A stretch of DNA of 50,633 bases from Ehrlichia minasensis (GTDB lineage: Bacteria; Pseudomonadota; Alphaproteobacteria; Rickettsiales; Anaplasmataceae), in NCBI GenBank assembly GCA_000825765.1, contig CDGH01000007.1, forward strand, positions 1 to 50,633, read 5' to 3'. Under the pieces are notes generated by a model. The model was not told where the DNA came from and did no database searches. It saw only the letters and a program-made list of their open reading frames with translations. Positions 20,741-30,411 of the stretch are shown here, piece after piece. Every line of letters begins with the position of its first letter. The stretch's first letter is position 1. The position numbers and the translations under genes are program-made.

Positions 20741-20837
20741 CTTCATGTTTTTGTTTGTAAGGCTTATTTAGTATAACTATGTATGAATGATGTGTTTCAT
20801 ATAAGTAAGACTTATTATTTACTTTAGAATGAAGGTC

Positions 20838-21380
20838 TTATTTGTTAGTAATACTTTTAGAGTTTCTGTTGATAGAAATACTTCCTCTATTGATTTTTTG
20901 TTGAAGACACAATATTCCGTATAATAATGCTTCTGCTGTTGGTGGGCAGCCTGGAACATAAATATCTACTGGTACTATACGATCACACCCTCTAACTACT
21001 GAATATGAATAATGATAATATCCACCACCATTAGCACAACTACCCATTGAAATAACATAGCGTGGTTCAGTCATTTGATCATATACTTTTCGTAATGCAG
21101 GGGCCATTTTATTGGTTAATGTTCCAGCAACAATCATTACATCTGCTTGCCTAGGACTTGCGCGGAACATAATACCATATCTATCTAGATCATATCTACT
21201 TGCTGCAGTGTGCATCATTTCTACAGCACAACATGCTAATCCAAATGTCATAGGCCATAAGGAATTTGATCTTGCCCAATTTGATATATAGTATATTAAA
21301 TCAGAAAACTGTGTTACCATGAAACCCTGGTGGTTATAACTTTGCCAGAATTGATTATTTAAAACAGAATTATTCGCCAT
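20838..21380 (-). CDS. nuoB: NADH-quinone oxidoreductase subunit B
   Basis: NuoB carries iron-sulfur cluster N2, which passes electrons to quinone in complex [16 protein letters not shown] (near residues 42-56) has the tandem Cys pair. [20 protein letters not shown] (from about 113) and [15 protein letters not shown] (near 143-157) provide the other two cluster cysteines. [15 protein letters not shown] is also typical. The length of 180 is normal. It starts 6 bp after the nuoA stop, with a GGGAG ribosome site that lies within the last nuoA codons, so the two are co-translated. Confidence 0.98.
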   Translation of the reverse strand: MANNSVLNNQFWQSYNHQGFMVTQFSDLIYYISNWARSNSLWPMTFGLACCAVEMMHTAASRYDLDRYGIMFRASPRQADVMIVAGTLTNKMAPALRKVYDQMTEPRYVISMGSCANGGGYYHYSYSVVRGCDRIVPVDIYVPGCPPTAEALLYGILCLQQKINRGSISINRNSKSITNK

Positions 21381-21386
21381 ATTTAT

Positions 21387-21758
21387 TTACTCCCATTCTA
21401 ATGCACCTTTACTCCACTCATATATAAATCCTACTGTCAGTATAGCTAGGAAGATCATCATAGACCAAAAACCATTTACGCCTATATCTGAAAGGCAAAT
21501 AGACCATGGGAATAAGAATGCTATTTCTAGGTCAAATATAATAAATAATATTGCAACTAAATAAAACCGAACATCAAAAATTTTTCTTGAATTTCCAAGT
21601 GGTGCAAATCCGCATTCATAAGGAGAGAGTTTCTCTAAATCTGGATTACACTTAGCTAAAAGCATTGGTAAAACAGCAAAAAGAAATGATATAAAACCTG
21701 CAACTGCTAGGAAGATTAAAACCGGAACATATTCTGCAATATTAAGCATTTGTGTCAT
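21387..21758 (-). CDS. nuoA: NADH-quinone oxidoreductase subunit A
   Basis: NuoA is a small membrane subunit of complex I near the quinone site. The 123-residue protein has three membrane spans, at about 8-35, 66-85 and 92-112. The conserved block [20 protein letters not shown] (residues 46-65) contains the loop cysteine that is accessible only in the deactive enzyme. [13 protein letters not shown] (near 72-84) carries the conserved membrane acidic residues. It is the first gene of the nuoA-nuoB-nuoC run. A TTGACA-like element lies about 45-50 bp upstream without a good partner. Confidence 0.97.
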   Translation of the reverse strand: MTQMLNIAEYVPVLIFLAVAGFISFLFAVLPMLLAKCNPDLEKLSPYECGFAPLGNSRKIFDVRFYLVAILFIIFDLEIAFLFPWSICLSDIGVNGFWSMMIFLAILTVGFIYEWSKGALEWE

Positions 21759-22090
21759 ATATATACTTTAGTGAATAATTAAATACTTACAGAGTTTTAA
21801 CTTTATGTCAATTTATTAACATATATTACACACCCTTTACTTTTTAATCATATCACTAATTATAGATAAAGTATAATGTATAATTAGTATAAAAAAGGTA
21901 AAGTAGTTGATTTTATTGTATATTTTATTTTCTGTATTGGAATAGTGGGATTATTTATCAGTTTTTTCATAACTATGTTTAATAGATTGATATATAGTTA
22001 TAACAATCAATATGTGAGCGATTAATTTATCAGATTTAATGAAGAGTCTGAGATGTAATATATTAATTTATGTATAATGTATAAGCCTTA
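21759..22090. other. intergenic region upstream of nuoA
   Basis: A 332-bp AT-rich gap between the nuoA start and the uvrA stop, both genes on the minus strand. It should hold the nuo promoter. The minus strand reads TTGACA at 21805-21810, but no well-spaced TATAAT follows. No repeat or RNA gene was recognised. Confidence 0.4.
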
Positions 22091-24943
22091 TTACATATTT
22101 AAATAAGGCCTTAAATATAGTCCAGTTATACTGTTTGGGTTTTCTGCTATTTCTTGTAAAGTGCCACTAGCTACTACTCTACCTCCATCCTCACCTCCGT
22201 TGGGTCCTATGTCTATTATATATTCAGCTGTTCTGATAACATGCAAATTGTGTTCTATCACTATTATTGTATTGCCCATGTCACGTAATTTATGTAGCAC
22301 ATGTAATAGATTATCTATATCTGCAAAATGTAGTCCTGTGGTTGGCTCATCTAAAATATATAGTGTTTTTCCTGTAGAACGTTTCGATAATTCTTTTGAT
22401 AATTTTATTCTTTGTGCTTCACCACCTGATAATGTGTTAGAAGTTTGACCGATTTTTATGTAACCCATTCCTACACTGCGTAAAGAATCTAATTTTTCTT
22501 TAATTAGTGGTATATCTATGAAGAATGCATGTGCTTGGTCAACTGTCATATCTAGTACATCAGCTATGGATTTGCCTTGATGAGTTACTTCTAGTGTTTC
22601 TTTATTATAACGTAATCCTTTACATTGTTCACACTTAACATGTACATCAGGTAAAAAGTGCATTTCTATTTTTACATATCCATCTCCTTTACATGCTTCA
22701 CATCTTCCACCCTTGGCATTGAATGAGAATCTACTAATAGTATATCCTCGTGCTTTAGATAGTGGTAATCCTGCAAACCATGATCTTATATGTATGAATA
22801 AACCTGTATAGGTTGCTGAATTTGATAGAGGAGTTCTGCCGATTGGTGATTGGTCTATTTCAATTACTTTGTCTATATGTTCTAGCCCTGATATGGATAT
22901 ACATTTTCCATAGCTACAGGTTGCATTGTTTAATTTGTTTATTGCGTATTTGTATAGGGTATCGTTTATTAAACTTGATTTACCACTTCCAGATACTCCT
23001 GTAATACAAGTAAAAGCATTGAGAGGGATTTTTACATTAATGTTCTGTAAGTTATTTTCATGAGCTCCAATGATTTCTATCCATTTATTAAAAGTTTTCT
23101 GCTTTTCGAAATTAGGTATCATTTTCTTATTGCTAAGATATTGGCCGGTGATACTGTTGTTATTTTCCATGACTTCTTCTGGAGTACCATGTGCAATTAC
23201 ATAACCTCCGTTTTGTCCTGCTCCTGGCCCTATATCTACTACATAATCTGCATTTGTGATTGTTTCTTCATCATGTTCTACAACGATTACTGTATTCCCT
23301 ATGTCACGTAATGTTTTAAGAGTATTAATTAACAGTGTGTTGTCACGTTGATGTAATCCAATTGAAGGTTCATCTAATACGTAAATTATTCCTGATAATC
23401 CAGATCCAATTTGTGATGCTAATTTTATTCTTTGGCTTTCTCCTCCAGATAATGTTGTTGATTCGCGGTCGAGTGTAAGGTAACCTAATCCAACATTTTT
23501 TAAGAATGTTAATCTTTTTATAATTTCTTCTAATAATTTATATGCAATATGCTTTTGTTTTTCATTTAGCTTGGATGGAAGTGCTTTGCACCACGATATC
23601 GCTTCTACAACAGATAATTTTGTGAATTCTCCAATGTGCTTGTTATCAATTTTTACTGATAATGCTTCTGGTCTCAGTCTAAACCCTTGACATTCACTGC
23701 ATGTATTGATGGATAAGTATTGTTCAGCTAGTTTTTCTATAGCTATATCTTCTTTATTGTTGAGAATATTGATAATACCTTCAAATGTCTTATTTCTTTG
23801 GTAGTTTATAGGTGTTTGTGTTTTGTTGCCAAATAAGATTATATCTTTAATGTTGTTATCTAGCTCTTTCCATGGTTTTGTTAAATCAAAATTGTAATAT
23901 TTTGAGAGTGATAATATAACGTTTGTGTAATAATAACTAAATTGCGATTTAGCTTTGTGATGGAGAGCTTTTATATCAATTGGGCCTATGGGATGTATAG
24001 CTCCTTCTAGAATTGATAAATTATCATTTATAACTAGGTTTTGATCTATACTGTATTTTTTTCCTATTCCACTACAAGCTTTGCATGATCCATATGATGT
24101 GTTAAATGAAAACAATCTTGGTTCTATTTCTTCTATACTAAAACCCGTCTCAGGACATGCAAAATTTTCTGAAAAAACTAGTATCTGATTTTTATGATAT
24201 GTTTCACTTTTATATTCTTCTGGCAAATCAAGTATTTCTATTTGAATTATACCATTACCAATGTTTAAAGCAGTTTTTATATTTTCAGTGATCTTGTCAA
24301 TGGAGTCTTCTGATACTAATATTTGATTTACAACTACATGAATATCATGATGTTTATTTCTATCTAATGGTGGAATATTGTTAATATCATAAGTAATGTT
24401 GTTTATTTTTAATAGCTTATAGCGTTGTTTTTTGAGATCATATATTTCTTTAATATGTTCTCCTTTTTTTCCCCTTACTAGTATTCCTAAAATTGAAATT
24501 TTTGTACCTAAAGGTAATTTAAATATAGTTTCTACTATCTGAGCAAGTGATTGTTTTGTTATAGGTAGCCCTGTAGTTGGAGAGTAAGGGATTCCTATAT
24601 TAGAATACATAATTCTTAGGTAGTCATAAATTTCTGTAATAGTTGATACAGTTGACCTTGAATTTTTAGATGAAAACTTTTGACTGATTGCAATAGTTGG
24701 AGAAAGTCCTGTGATTGATTCTACGTTTGGTTTTGTACATAAATCTAAGAATTGACGTGCATAAGATGATAAACTTTCTACATATCTACGTTGCCCTTCT
24801 GCATATATTGTATCAAATGCAAGGCTAGATTTTCCAGACCCGCTAACTCCTGTTATTACAATTAACTTATTTTTTGGGAGATCTATGTTTATGTTCTGTA
24901 GGTTGTGTTCCTTGGCATTGCGTATACTAATAAAATTAGCCAT
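22091..24943 (-). CDS. uvrA: excinuclease ABC subunit A
   Basis: UvrA is the damage-sensing ATPase of nucleotide excision repair and works as a dimer with UvrB. The 950-residue protein has two ABC cassettes. The first has Walker A GVSGSGKSSLAFDT at about 33-46 and signature LSGGESQRIKLASQ near 492. The second has GVSGSGKSSLINDT near 650 and LSGGEAQRIKLSKEL near 835. Zinc-finger cysteines appear as CKACSG near 288 with CSECQG near 413, and as CEACKGDG with CEQCKG near 746-775. Length and domain order match E. coli UvrA (940). The start MANFISIRNAKEHNLQNINI is canonical. Confidence 0.98.
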   Translation of the reverse strand: MANFISIRNAKEHNLQNINIDLPKNKLIVITGVSGSGKSSLAFDTIYAEGQRRYVESLSSYARQFLDLCTKPNVESITGLSPTIAISQKFSSKNSRSTVSTITEIYDYLRIMYSNIGIPYSPTTGLPITKQSLAQIVETIFKLPLGTKISILGILVRGKKGEHIKEIYDLKKQRYKLLKINNITYDINNIPPLDRNKHHDIHVVVNQILVSEDSIDKITENIKTALNIGNGIIQIEILDLPEEYKSETYHKNQILVFSENFACPETGFSIEEIEPRLFSFNTSYGSCKACSGIGKKYSIDQNLVINDNLSILEGAIHPIGPIDIKALHHKAKSQFSYYYTNVILSLSKYYNFDLTKPWKELDNNIKDIILFGNKTQTPINYQRNKTFEGIINILNNKEDIAIEKLAEQYLSINTCSECQGFRLRPEALSVKIDNKHIGEFTKLSVVEAISWCKALPSKLNEKQKHIAYKLLEEIIKRLTFLKNVGLGYLTLDRESTTLSGGESQRIKLASQIGSGLSGIIYVLDEPSIGLHQRDNTLLINTLKTLRDIGNTVIVVEHDEETITNADYVVDIGPGAGQNGGYVIAHGTPEEVMENNNSITGQYLSNKKMIPNFEKQKTFNKWIEIIGAHENNLQNINVKIPLNAFTCITGVSGSGKSSLINDTLYKYAINKLNNATCSYGKCISISGLEHIDKVIEIDQSPIGRTPLSNSATYTGLFIHIRSWFAGLPLSKARGYTISRFSFNAKGGRCEACKGDGYVKIEMHFLPDVHVKCEQCKGLRYNKETLEVTHQGKSIADVLDMTVDQAHAFFIDIPLIKEKLDSLRSVGMGYIKIGQTSNTLSGGEAQRIKLSKELSKRSTGKTLYILDEPTTGLHFADIDNLLHVLHKLRDMGNTIIVIEHNLHVIRTAEYIIDIGPNGGEDGGRVVASGTLQEIAENPNSITGLYLRPYLNM

Positions 24944-25148
24944 ATTTTAGTTTACCACATTAACTATTAAGTGAAGACATATGAGTGTTAATAATATATT
25001 AAGATAAGTAATTTTCCAATTAATTTTAAAAATTGTGTAATTTATTTTCTTGTTTGTAATTTTGTTTAGGAATTTTTAAATTTTAATATAATAATGTATT
25101 TGATGTATACTTTTGTACAGATTAAACTTAATTAAGTATAATCAGATG

Positions 25149-25679
25149 TTATGTATTATTGAAAACAGCGGCAGTTTCTGATTGTTCTATTCGATGGAAA
25201 TTATTGATATTATTATCAAATGTAAGACGTGCTGTAAGTTTTACTTGGTTAAGTATTGCATTGATGAAATTAACTTCTGTTTTTTCTAGTATGTGACTCG
25301 CTATGTTAACGTATTCATTTATAATAATTACTGCATCTGTATTAGAACAAATTAATTCACAAACTGCAGTTTTAATGATGGAAAGACTAATTAGATTGAT
25401 GCGGTCTATAGACCACTTCTCGTTCAACAATGTTGCAATAGTTGCATTAATTGTATTAAAAGTTAACAACATTGTGTTCATTATTTTGATTAACAATTGA
25501 TTGTCTATTTGTATCAAATCTAATACTTCTTTCATTTCATATAAATAATCAATCAGATTATCAATGTCGTGTATAGTGTAATTATTAAATATCATGGAAT
25601 AGGTCCCTTGTATAGCAAGGAACCTAGTTGTTGTTTTTTTTGAATGCCACAATGGCTGATAGCATATGTTATCTTTCAT
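25149..25679 (-). CDS. nusB: transcription antitermination factor NusB
   Basis: NusB binds boxA RNA with ribosomal protein S10 (NusE) and supports transcription of rRNA operons. The 176-residue protein shows TTRFLAIQGTYSM (about residues 16-28), matching the RRxAxQxLYxxE start. IIKTAVCELI, VIINEYVNIASHI and VNFINAILNQVKLTARL give the helical C-terminal half. The sequence is divergent and Asn/Ile-rich. The end, about 20 residues past the domain, is not conserved. It starts 4 bp after ribH, the common ribH-nusB order in bacteria, which supports the call. Confidence 0.88.
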   Translation of the reverse strand: MKDNICYQPLWHSKKTTTRFLAIQGTYSMIFNNYTIHDIDNLIDYLYEMKEVLDLIQIDNQLLIKIMNTMLLTFNTINATIATLLNEKWSIDRINLISLSIIKTAVCELICSNTDAVIIINEYVNIASHILEKTEVNFINAILNQVKLTARLTFDNNINNFHRIEQSETAAVFNNT

Positions 25680-25683
25680 AATA

Positions 25684-26130
25684 TTAACTTAAAAATTTAT
25701 TATGTAATTCAATCATAGTTAGTGCAGCTTTAGCAGCTTTTCCACCAACGTTTTTTTTATGCATGTCTGCTCTTACCATTGCTAATTCTAAATTTTCAGC
25801 TGTAATAACTCCAAAACCCATAGGAACAGCATGGTGAACTGCGATTTCACTAAGAGAGCCTGCTACACCTTTACAAACATAATAATAATGATCTGTTTGT
25901 CCTTTTATAACACAGCCTAGGGCAATGTATCCATCATATTTGTATTTATCACTCATTATTGCAAAAACTATAGCTGCTGGTATTTCAAAAGAACCTGGAA
26001 CATATACTACATCATGTTTTACAGGTTTTGAGTATTTATTTAGTTGATCTACTGCTCCATCTAGTAAGAGGCTTGTTATTTCGGGATAAAATTGTGATAC
26101 TACTATTAGTACATTATACTCATTAGACAT
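25684..26130 (-). CDS. ribH: 6,7-dimethyl-8-ribityllumazine synthase
   Basis: RibH condenses an aminopyrimidine with dihydroxybutanone phosphate, the penultimate step of riboflavin synthesis. The 148-residue protein has VVSQFYPEITSLLLDGA (near 10-26), VYVPGSFEIPAAI (near 43-55), GCVIKGQTDHYYYVCKG (near 77-93) with its catalytic-site His, and FGVITAENLELAMVRA. Family members assemble into pentamers or 60-mers. The start is fixed by an AGGAGG ribosome site inside the last codons of yidC. The gene begins 1 bp after the yidC stop and nusB follows after 4 bp, so expression is probably coupled. Confidence 0.96.
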   Translation of the reverse strand: MSNEYNVLIVVSQFYPEITSLLLDGAVDQLNKYSKPVKHDVVYVPGSFEIPAAIVFAIMSDKYKYDGYIALGCVIKGQTDHYYYVCKGVAGSLSEIAVHHAVPMGFGVITAENLELAMVRADMHKKNVGGKAAKAALTMIELHNKFLS

Positions 26131-26131
26131 A

Positions 26132-27871
26132 TTAACCCTCCTGTTTTGCTACTTTCTGAAAGTTGAATTTTTTACTTGCATATTGCTTTATTATTAATTG
26201 TTGAATTATAGTAATTGAATTGCTGCATATCCAGTAAATAATTAATCCTGCTGGAAATGATGAAAAAATGAATATAAAAATATATGGTAAAAACTTCATA
26301 AAGTTTGCTTGAGCTTTATCTTGATTTAAGGAATTACTGTTATTTAGCTTTTGTTGAATTACCATAGTTATTCCTAATATAACTGGCAAAATTCCAATGC
26401 ATATTGGAACATTAAATTTTAATAGTCCAAACATTGTTAATACGTTTGCAGTATCGAAGCTTGATAGATCTTTTATCCATAAATAAAATGGAGCATGCCT
26501 CATTTCAATTGTAACGAACAATACTTTATACAATGCAAAAAATACTGGTATTTGTATTAGTATTGGCATAAACCCGGACATAGGGTTGACATTGTTTTTT
26601 TTAAAAATAGCCGATATTTCTTTGCTCATTTTATCATTATCATTTTTGTATAACTCTTTTATTTTTAGGATATCAGGTTGTAAATGTTTTAATTTTAGCA
26701 TAGAAATATATGCTTTGTATGATAAAGGAAACATTATTAATTTTATTACTACTGTTAATAACAAGATAGCAAGCCCAAAGTTTCCTATAACATCATAAAA
26801 GTATTCTAAGAGCAGAAAAACAGGTTTAGTAATGAAATATAAAACTCCAAAATCTACTGCTTTATCGAATAGTGCAATGTTTAGGTTGTCTTTGTATTTA
26901 TCTAGTAATTTTAATTCTTTAGCTCCAGCAAATAAATAGCTAGTGCTGCTTACTGTTTTATTTGGATGTGCAATGTAATTATCATGACTAAAATCTACCT
27001 GAAAACGGTCTTCACTGTTATGTTTAGCATGCTTAACATGGAAATTGACTTTACTTTTTTGTAAAACATTTGGTATTAATGCTGTAAACCAGTATTTATC
27101 GCCAATTCCAATCCATTGATTGTGATCGTCATTTGTATATTGTGATTGAATTCTTATGTTTTTCTCTTTTGTTATTGTTTTGTATGTCCATTCTTTAAGC
27201 GTATTACTGAAACTTCCTACAGCCCCTTCATGTGATATCCAATAGGATTTTTCTGTAGTATGTTTAGACCTATTAATTCTACCATAGGGTATTAAGTTTA
27301 CTGTAGAATTTGTATTATTTGTAACAATTTGTTCTATTTTGAACATGTAATCGTTATCTAGTGTTATTTTAATTTTAAAGATAATCCCTTCCTTATTGTC
27401 CCATGTTAAAGTTATTGGATTATTTGGTGATAAAGTCGGTTGATCTGAGTTCCAAATTGATGAGTGATTAGGTAAGGCAATTTTATGTTGAGGATCTATC
27501 CATCCAAATTCAATAAAGTATACTCCTTCTGTTTCTTCTGGTGATAGTAATATTATACCATCGGAGTTGCTATCTGGTGTAACATGATAGTTTTTAAATA
27601 TTAGATCGTCAAACTGTGCACCTTTTAATGATATTGATCCATGTATTTTTTTATTTGATAGATTCAGTCTTGTATCAGTATTACTTCCTATAATTTCAGA
27701 GCGTGTTTTATGTGTGAAGCTATCATCAATTTCTGGAATCATAGTATCAGAATTTGTATTGTCTTCTATAATGTGTTGTGTAGTGAAAAATTTATCGTAT
27801 ATAAACCTCCACCCGGTCATAATTAACACGGATAAAATAACAGCTAATATTAAATTACGAACTTCTACCAT
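26132..27871 (-). CDS. yidC: membrane protein insertase YidC
   Basis: YidC inserts inner-membrane proteins, alone or with SecYEG. MVEVRNLILAVILSVLIMTG is the classic MDxxRNLxLAxxLS start, so I chose the ATG at 27871 (579 residues). The frame is open 15 codons more to an ATG at 27916. A large periplasmic P1 domain spans about residues 65-340. The conserved C-terminal core of membrane spans begins near 355 with FGLAILLLTVVIKLIMFPLS and includes NPMSGFMPILIQIPVFFALY, the HAPFYLWIKDLSSFD loop and the closing PAGLIIYWICSN span. It heads the run yidC-ribH-nusB. Confidence 0.96.
   Translation of the reverse strand: MVEVRNLILAVILSVLIMTGWRFIYDKFFTTQHIIEDNTNSDTMIPEIDDSFTHKTRSEIIGSNTDTRLNLSNKKIHGSISLKGAQFDDLIFKNYHVTPDSNSDGIILLSPEETEGVYFIEFGWIDPQHKIALPNHSSIWNSDQPTLSPNNPITLTWDNKEGIIFKIKITLDNDYMFKIEQIVTNNTNSTVNLIPYGRINRSKHTTEKSYWISHEGAVGSFSNTLKEWTYKTITKEKNIRIQSQYTNDDHNQWIGIGDKYWFTALIPNVLQKSKVNFHVKHAKHNSEDRFQVDFSHDNYIAHPNKTVSSTSYLFAGAKELKLLDKYKDNLNIALFDKAVDFGVLYFITKPVFLLLEYFYDVIGNFGLAILLLTVVIKLIMFPLSYKAYISMLKLKHLQPDILKIKELYKNDNDKMSKEISAIFKKNNVNPMSGFMPILIQIPVFFALYKVLFVTIEMRHAPFYLWIKDLSSFDTANVLTMFGLLKFNVPICIGILPVILGITMVIQQKLNNSNSLNQDKAQANFMKFLPYIFIFIFSSFPAGLIIYWICSNSITIIQQLIIKQYASKKFNFQKVAKQEG
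26135..26146 (-). promoter_or_regulatory. perfect Shine-Dalgarno for ribH embedded in the yidC 3' end
   Basis: On the minus strand the last yidC codons read AAA CAG GAG GGT TAA, so AGGAGGG lies 5 bases before the ribH ATG. It is the strongest ribosome site noticed in this window, where most genes lack one. It decides the ribH start and implies reinitiation or coupled translation. Confidence 0.8.
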
Positions 27872-27916
27872 ATTGCTAATGAGCATCTTAATAGGTTTTA
27901 GTGTAGCATATAGCAT

Positions 27917-28219
27917 TGTTTAAATCAATAAGGCAATGTAATTATAAAATTAACTATATATGGGCATAAGTTATTGAGTTAATGTTAGATTCAATTGTGT
28001 TGTTGAATTTGTAAAAAGCTTTTGTGAAATTTTAGATAATATGTTGGTGACAAAATATTATATAATCATTACTTTAATGGTTAGATTTAAATTGTAATTT
28101 TAAAGATATCTATTTAATTATTGTATATATGGCCTTAATATAATTGTAGGAATAATCTGAATTTTTTTATGTTAAATTTGTATCGATGTTGTATAGTGGT
28201 TAAATAAATTGAGAAAAAA
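27917..28219. other. intergenic region, no gene seen
   Basis: About 300 bp of AT-rich DNA between the yidC leader and the end of the AGCS transporter gene. No frame, repeat or RNA gene was recognised. The yidC promoter probably lies here. Confidence 0.4.
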
Positions 28220-29602
28220 TTATAGTTTACTTAAGTATGTTTTAAGTTCTTGGTTTATAATATTACTTAATAAGATTATGGTTATTCCGTTAGGTATTGT
28301 GAGAAATATGAAAAGCAGGTCTCCTAATTGAGATATAGGTATTATATTTTTTGATAAACCGCTTATTATTATTATACACATTATAAGTATTCTACATAGT
28401 ACAACATGACGTGAATTTTCAAGTATATATTTCCAAGATATTTCACAGTAATATGAATATGTAATTATTGATGAGAATGAGAAAGCAAATACGATAGATG
28501 GAAATATCATATACTGAAAAATTGGACAAATATTAGAAAATATGTTGTTAATTGTAATGACATGGTTGCTGCTGCTGATAGTACTGTAAGATCCAGTTAA
28601 TATTACAACAATTCCTGTGATAAATGATACAAGTACAGTATCAATAAATGGTTCAAGCATTGCGATACATCCGACTCTTACGGGTTCAGTTTCATCTGTT
28701 GAGGCATGTATAATAGGTGATGTGCCAACACCAGCTTCATTTGCAAAAATTGATCTTCTAACTCCTGCAATAAGAGATCCTATTGCTCCTCCAGTCATGC
28801 TATTTCCTTCTAACATACCATGTATCATTATGTTGAATGTATGGAGTAACTGGTCTGAATTACTTATAATAACAGCTGTGCATATTGTAATGTATAATAT
28901 AACCATTATAGGCGATAATGTTGTCATAATTTTTGCAATGCGTGTTATTCCTCCTATTATTACTAATCCACTTAATAGTGTTAATATTAATACAATAACA
29001 CTGCTGTTGACTTGATGGAAAGTGTTACTTAATAGAACAGTTGCTTGGTTTGATTGGAATGATATACCTCCAAAAGACATTGCTATTATCATTGTAACAG
29101 CATAAATGTATGCTACTGTTTTTCCAGTTTTTAATAATCCTAATTCAACTAAACCGCATCTGATGTATTGAAAAGGCCCACCTATATTGTTTTTCTTTTC
29201 TAATAGATAATATTTAAATCCTAGCGTTACTTCAGCAAATTTTACTGACATGCCTAGAATACCAATTATTATCATCCATAGTACTGCTCCTGGACCTCCT
29301 GTAGATATTGCTATCACTACTCCTGAGATTGTTCCTAATCCTATAGTACCAGATATTGCAGTGATAAATGCTTGAATATTAGAAATGGTATTACTGTCTT
29401 TTTTATTTTGTGGCTTAGCTAGAATATGTAATGCATGTTTAAAGAGCCTTATGTTAACGAATTTGAATTTTAGTGTACAAAATATTCCTAAATATATCAC
29501 CCATAAGATAATTAATGGAACCCGAAATATTGTGAAACAAAAAACAGACTCCAGTGTTCTAGATACATATGGAAAAAAATCTGTTAGTTCAAGTGTTATC
29601 AT
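28220..29602 (-). CDS. alanine/glycine:cation symporter family (AGCS) transporter
   Basis: This 460-residue integral membrane protein has about ten hydrophobic spans. TAISGTIGLGTISGVVIAIS (near 82-101) and GGPGAVLWMIIIGILGMSVK (near 106-125) match the AGCS signature, and FAEVTLGFKYY follows. RRSIFANEAGVGTSPIIHAS (near 287-306) is the second conserved loop. Family members import alanine or glycine with Na+ or H+. The exact substrate cannot be read from sequence. For an intracellular bacterium a host amino-acid uptake role is a reasonable inference. It lies 21 bp after pssA on the same strand. Confidence 0.9.
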   Translation of the reverse strand: MITLELTDFFPYVSRTLESVFCFTIFRVPLIILWVIYLGIFCTLKFKFVNIRLFKHALHILAKPQNKKDSNTISNIQAFITAISGTIGLGTISGVVIAISTGGPGAVLWMIIIGILGMSVKFAEVTLGFKYYLLEKKNNIGGPFQYIRCGLVELGLLKTGKTVAYIYAVTMIIAMSFGGISFQSNQATVLLSNTFHQVNSSVIVLILTLLSGLVIIGGITRIAKIMTTLSPIMVILYITICTAVIISNSDQLLHTFNIMIHGMLEGNSMTGGAIGSLIAGVRRSIFANEAGVGTSPIIHASTDETEPVRVGCIAMLEPFIDTVLVSFITGIVVILTGSYSTISSSNHVITINNIFSNICPIFQYMIFPSIVFAFSFSSIITYSYYCEISWKYILENSRHVVLCRILIMCIIIISGLSKNIIPISQLGDLLFIFLTIPNGITIILLSNIINQELKTYLSKL

Positions 29603-29623
29603 TATACAAAGATGAGATTGATA

Positions 29624-30403
29624 CTACATGTTTATTTTGGTTTTGTTTTTGTACATAATATATATGTATACTACACTACTTATAGGTATTGATATTATAT
29701 ACATTATTCCAAATACTGGAAATGTTAACCATGGTTTTGTTATTGCAAATACGATAAATATACCGAATAGTAAAATAAATATGTAAGATAGATTTTTTGG
29801 TATACAGAGATGTTTTGCTGAAAATGTAGGAATATTGCTTACTGATAAAAATGCAATTACAGCAAAATATATTGCTACATTGTTTTGGTCTGATAGGTTT
29901 TCAACTAACCAATGATTATCATGATAATAAAATGTCAGCATTATTGGAATTAATGATAATACTGCTCCTAGTGGTGCAGGAACTCCTACAAAGAAAAATT
30001 TGTGCCAGTCTAATTTTTTTTCTTCATATAAAGACATATTAAACCTTGCAAGTCTAATCGACATGCACATCACAAACATCATTACTAGCATCCAACCTAT
30101 GACTTTAATTTGTTTAAGTGACCAAAAATATATCAAGAAAGCAGGAGCAGCACCAAAATTTAAGAAATCTGCAAAAGAGTCAAGATGTGCGCCAAAACCA
30201 CTAGTAGAATTGAGTAATCTAGCAATTCTGCCATCCATGCCATCTATTAGTGCTGCAATAATAATAAACATAACAGCAGATTCCCATTTGCCAATAAAAG
30301 TAAATTTTATAGAAGTCAACCCAGCACATAAGCCTAATAAAGTTACTATATTTGGAAATAACCTAGCAATAGGAAAAAATTTGCTGCTTTGTTCTTCTTT
30401 CAT
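29624..30403 (-). CDS. pssA: CDP-diacylglycerol-serine O-phosphatidyltransferase
   Basis: PssA makes phosphatidylserine from CDP-diacylglycerol and serine in the inner membrane. The CDP-alcohol phosphotransferase motif is intact: DGRIAR at residues 57-62, then Gly71, Asp75 and Asp79 in GAHLDSFAD. The 259-residue protein has several membrane spans and a short cytoplasmic N-terminus, FPIARLFPNIVTLLGLCAG. It begins 8 bp after psd, whose product decarboxylates the PssA product to phosphatidylethanolamine, so the pair forms one pathway unit. A truncated second copy of its first ~90 codons lies at 35218-35499. Confidence 0.96.
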   Translation of the reverse strand: MKEEQSSKFFPIARLFPNIVTLLGLCAGLTSIKFTFIGKWESAVMFIIIAALIDGMDGRIARLLNSTSGFGAHLDSFADFLNFGAAPAFLIYFWSLKQIKVIGWMLVMMFVMCMSIRLARFNMSLYEEKKLDWHKFFFVGVPAPLGAVLSLIPIMLTFYYHDNHWLVENLSDQNNVAIYFAVIAFLSVSNIPTFSAKHLCIPKNLSYIFILLFGIFIVFAITKPWLTFPVFGIMYIISIPISSVVYIYIMYKNKTKINM

Positions 30404-30411
30404 ATAGAGTG

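Noticed and set aside
28617-29015. Plus-strand 132-codon ORF and similar long antisense frames (for example at 671, 30647 and 43353)
   Set aside because: They lie wholly inside well-supported minus-strand genes and have compositions expected of antisense shadows.
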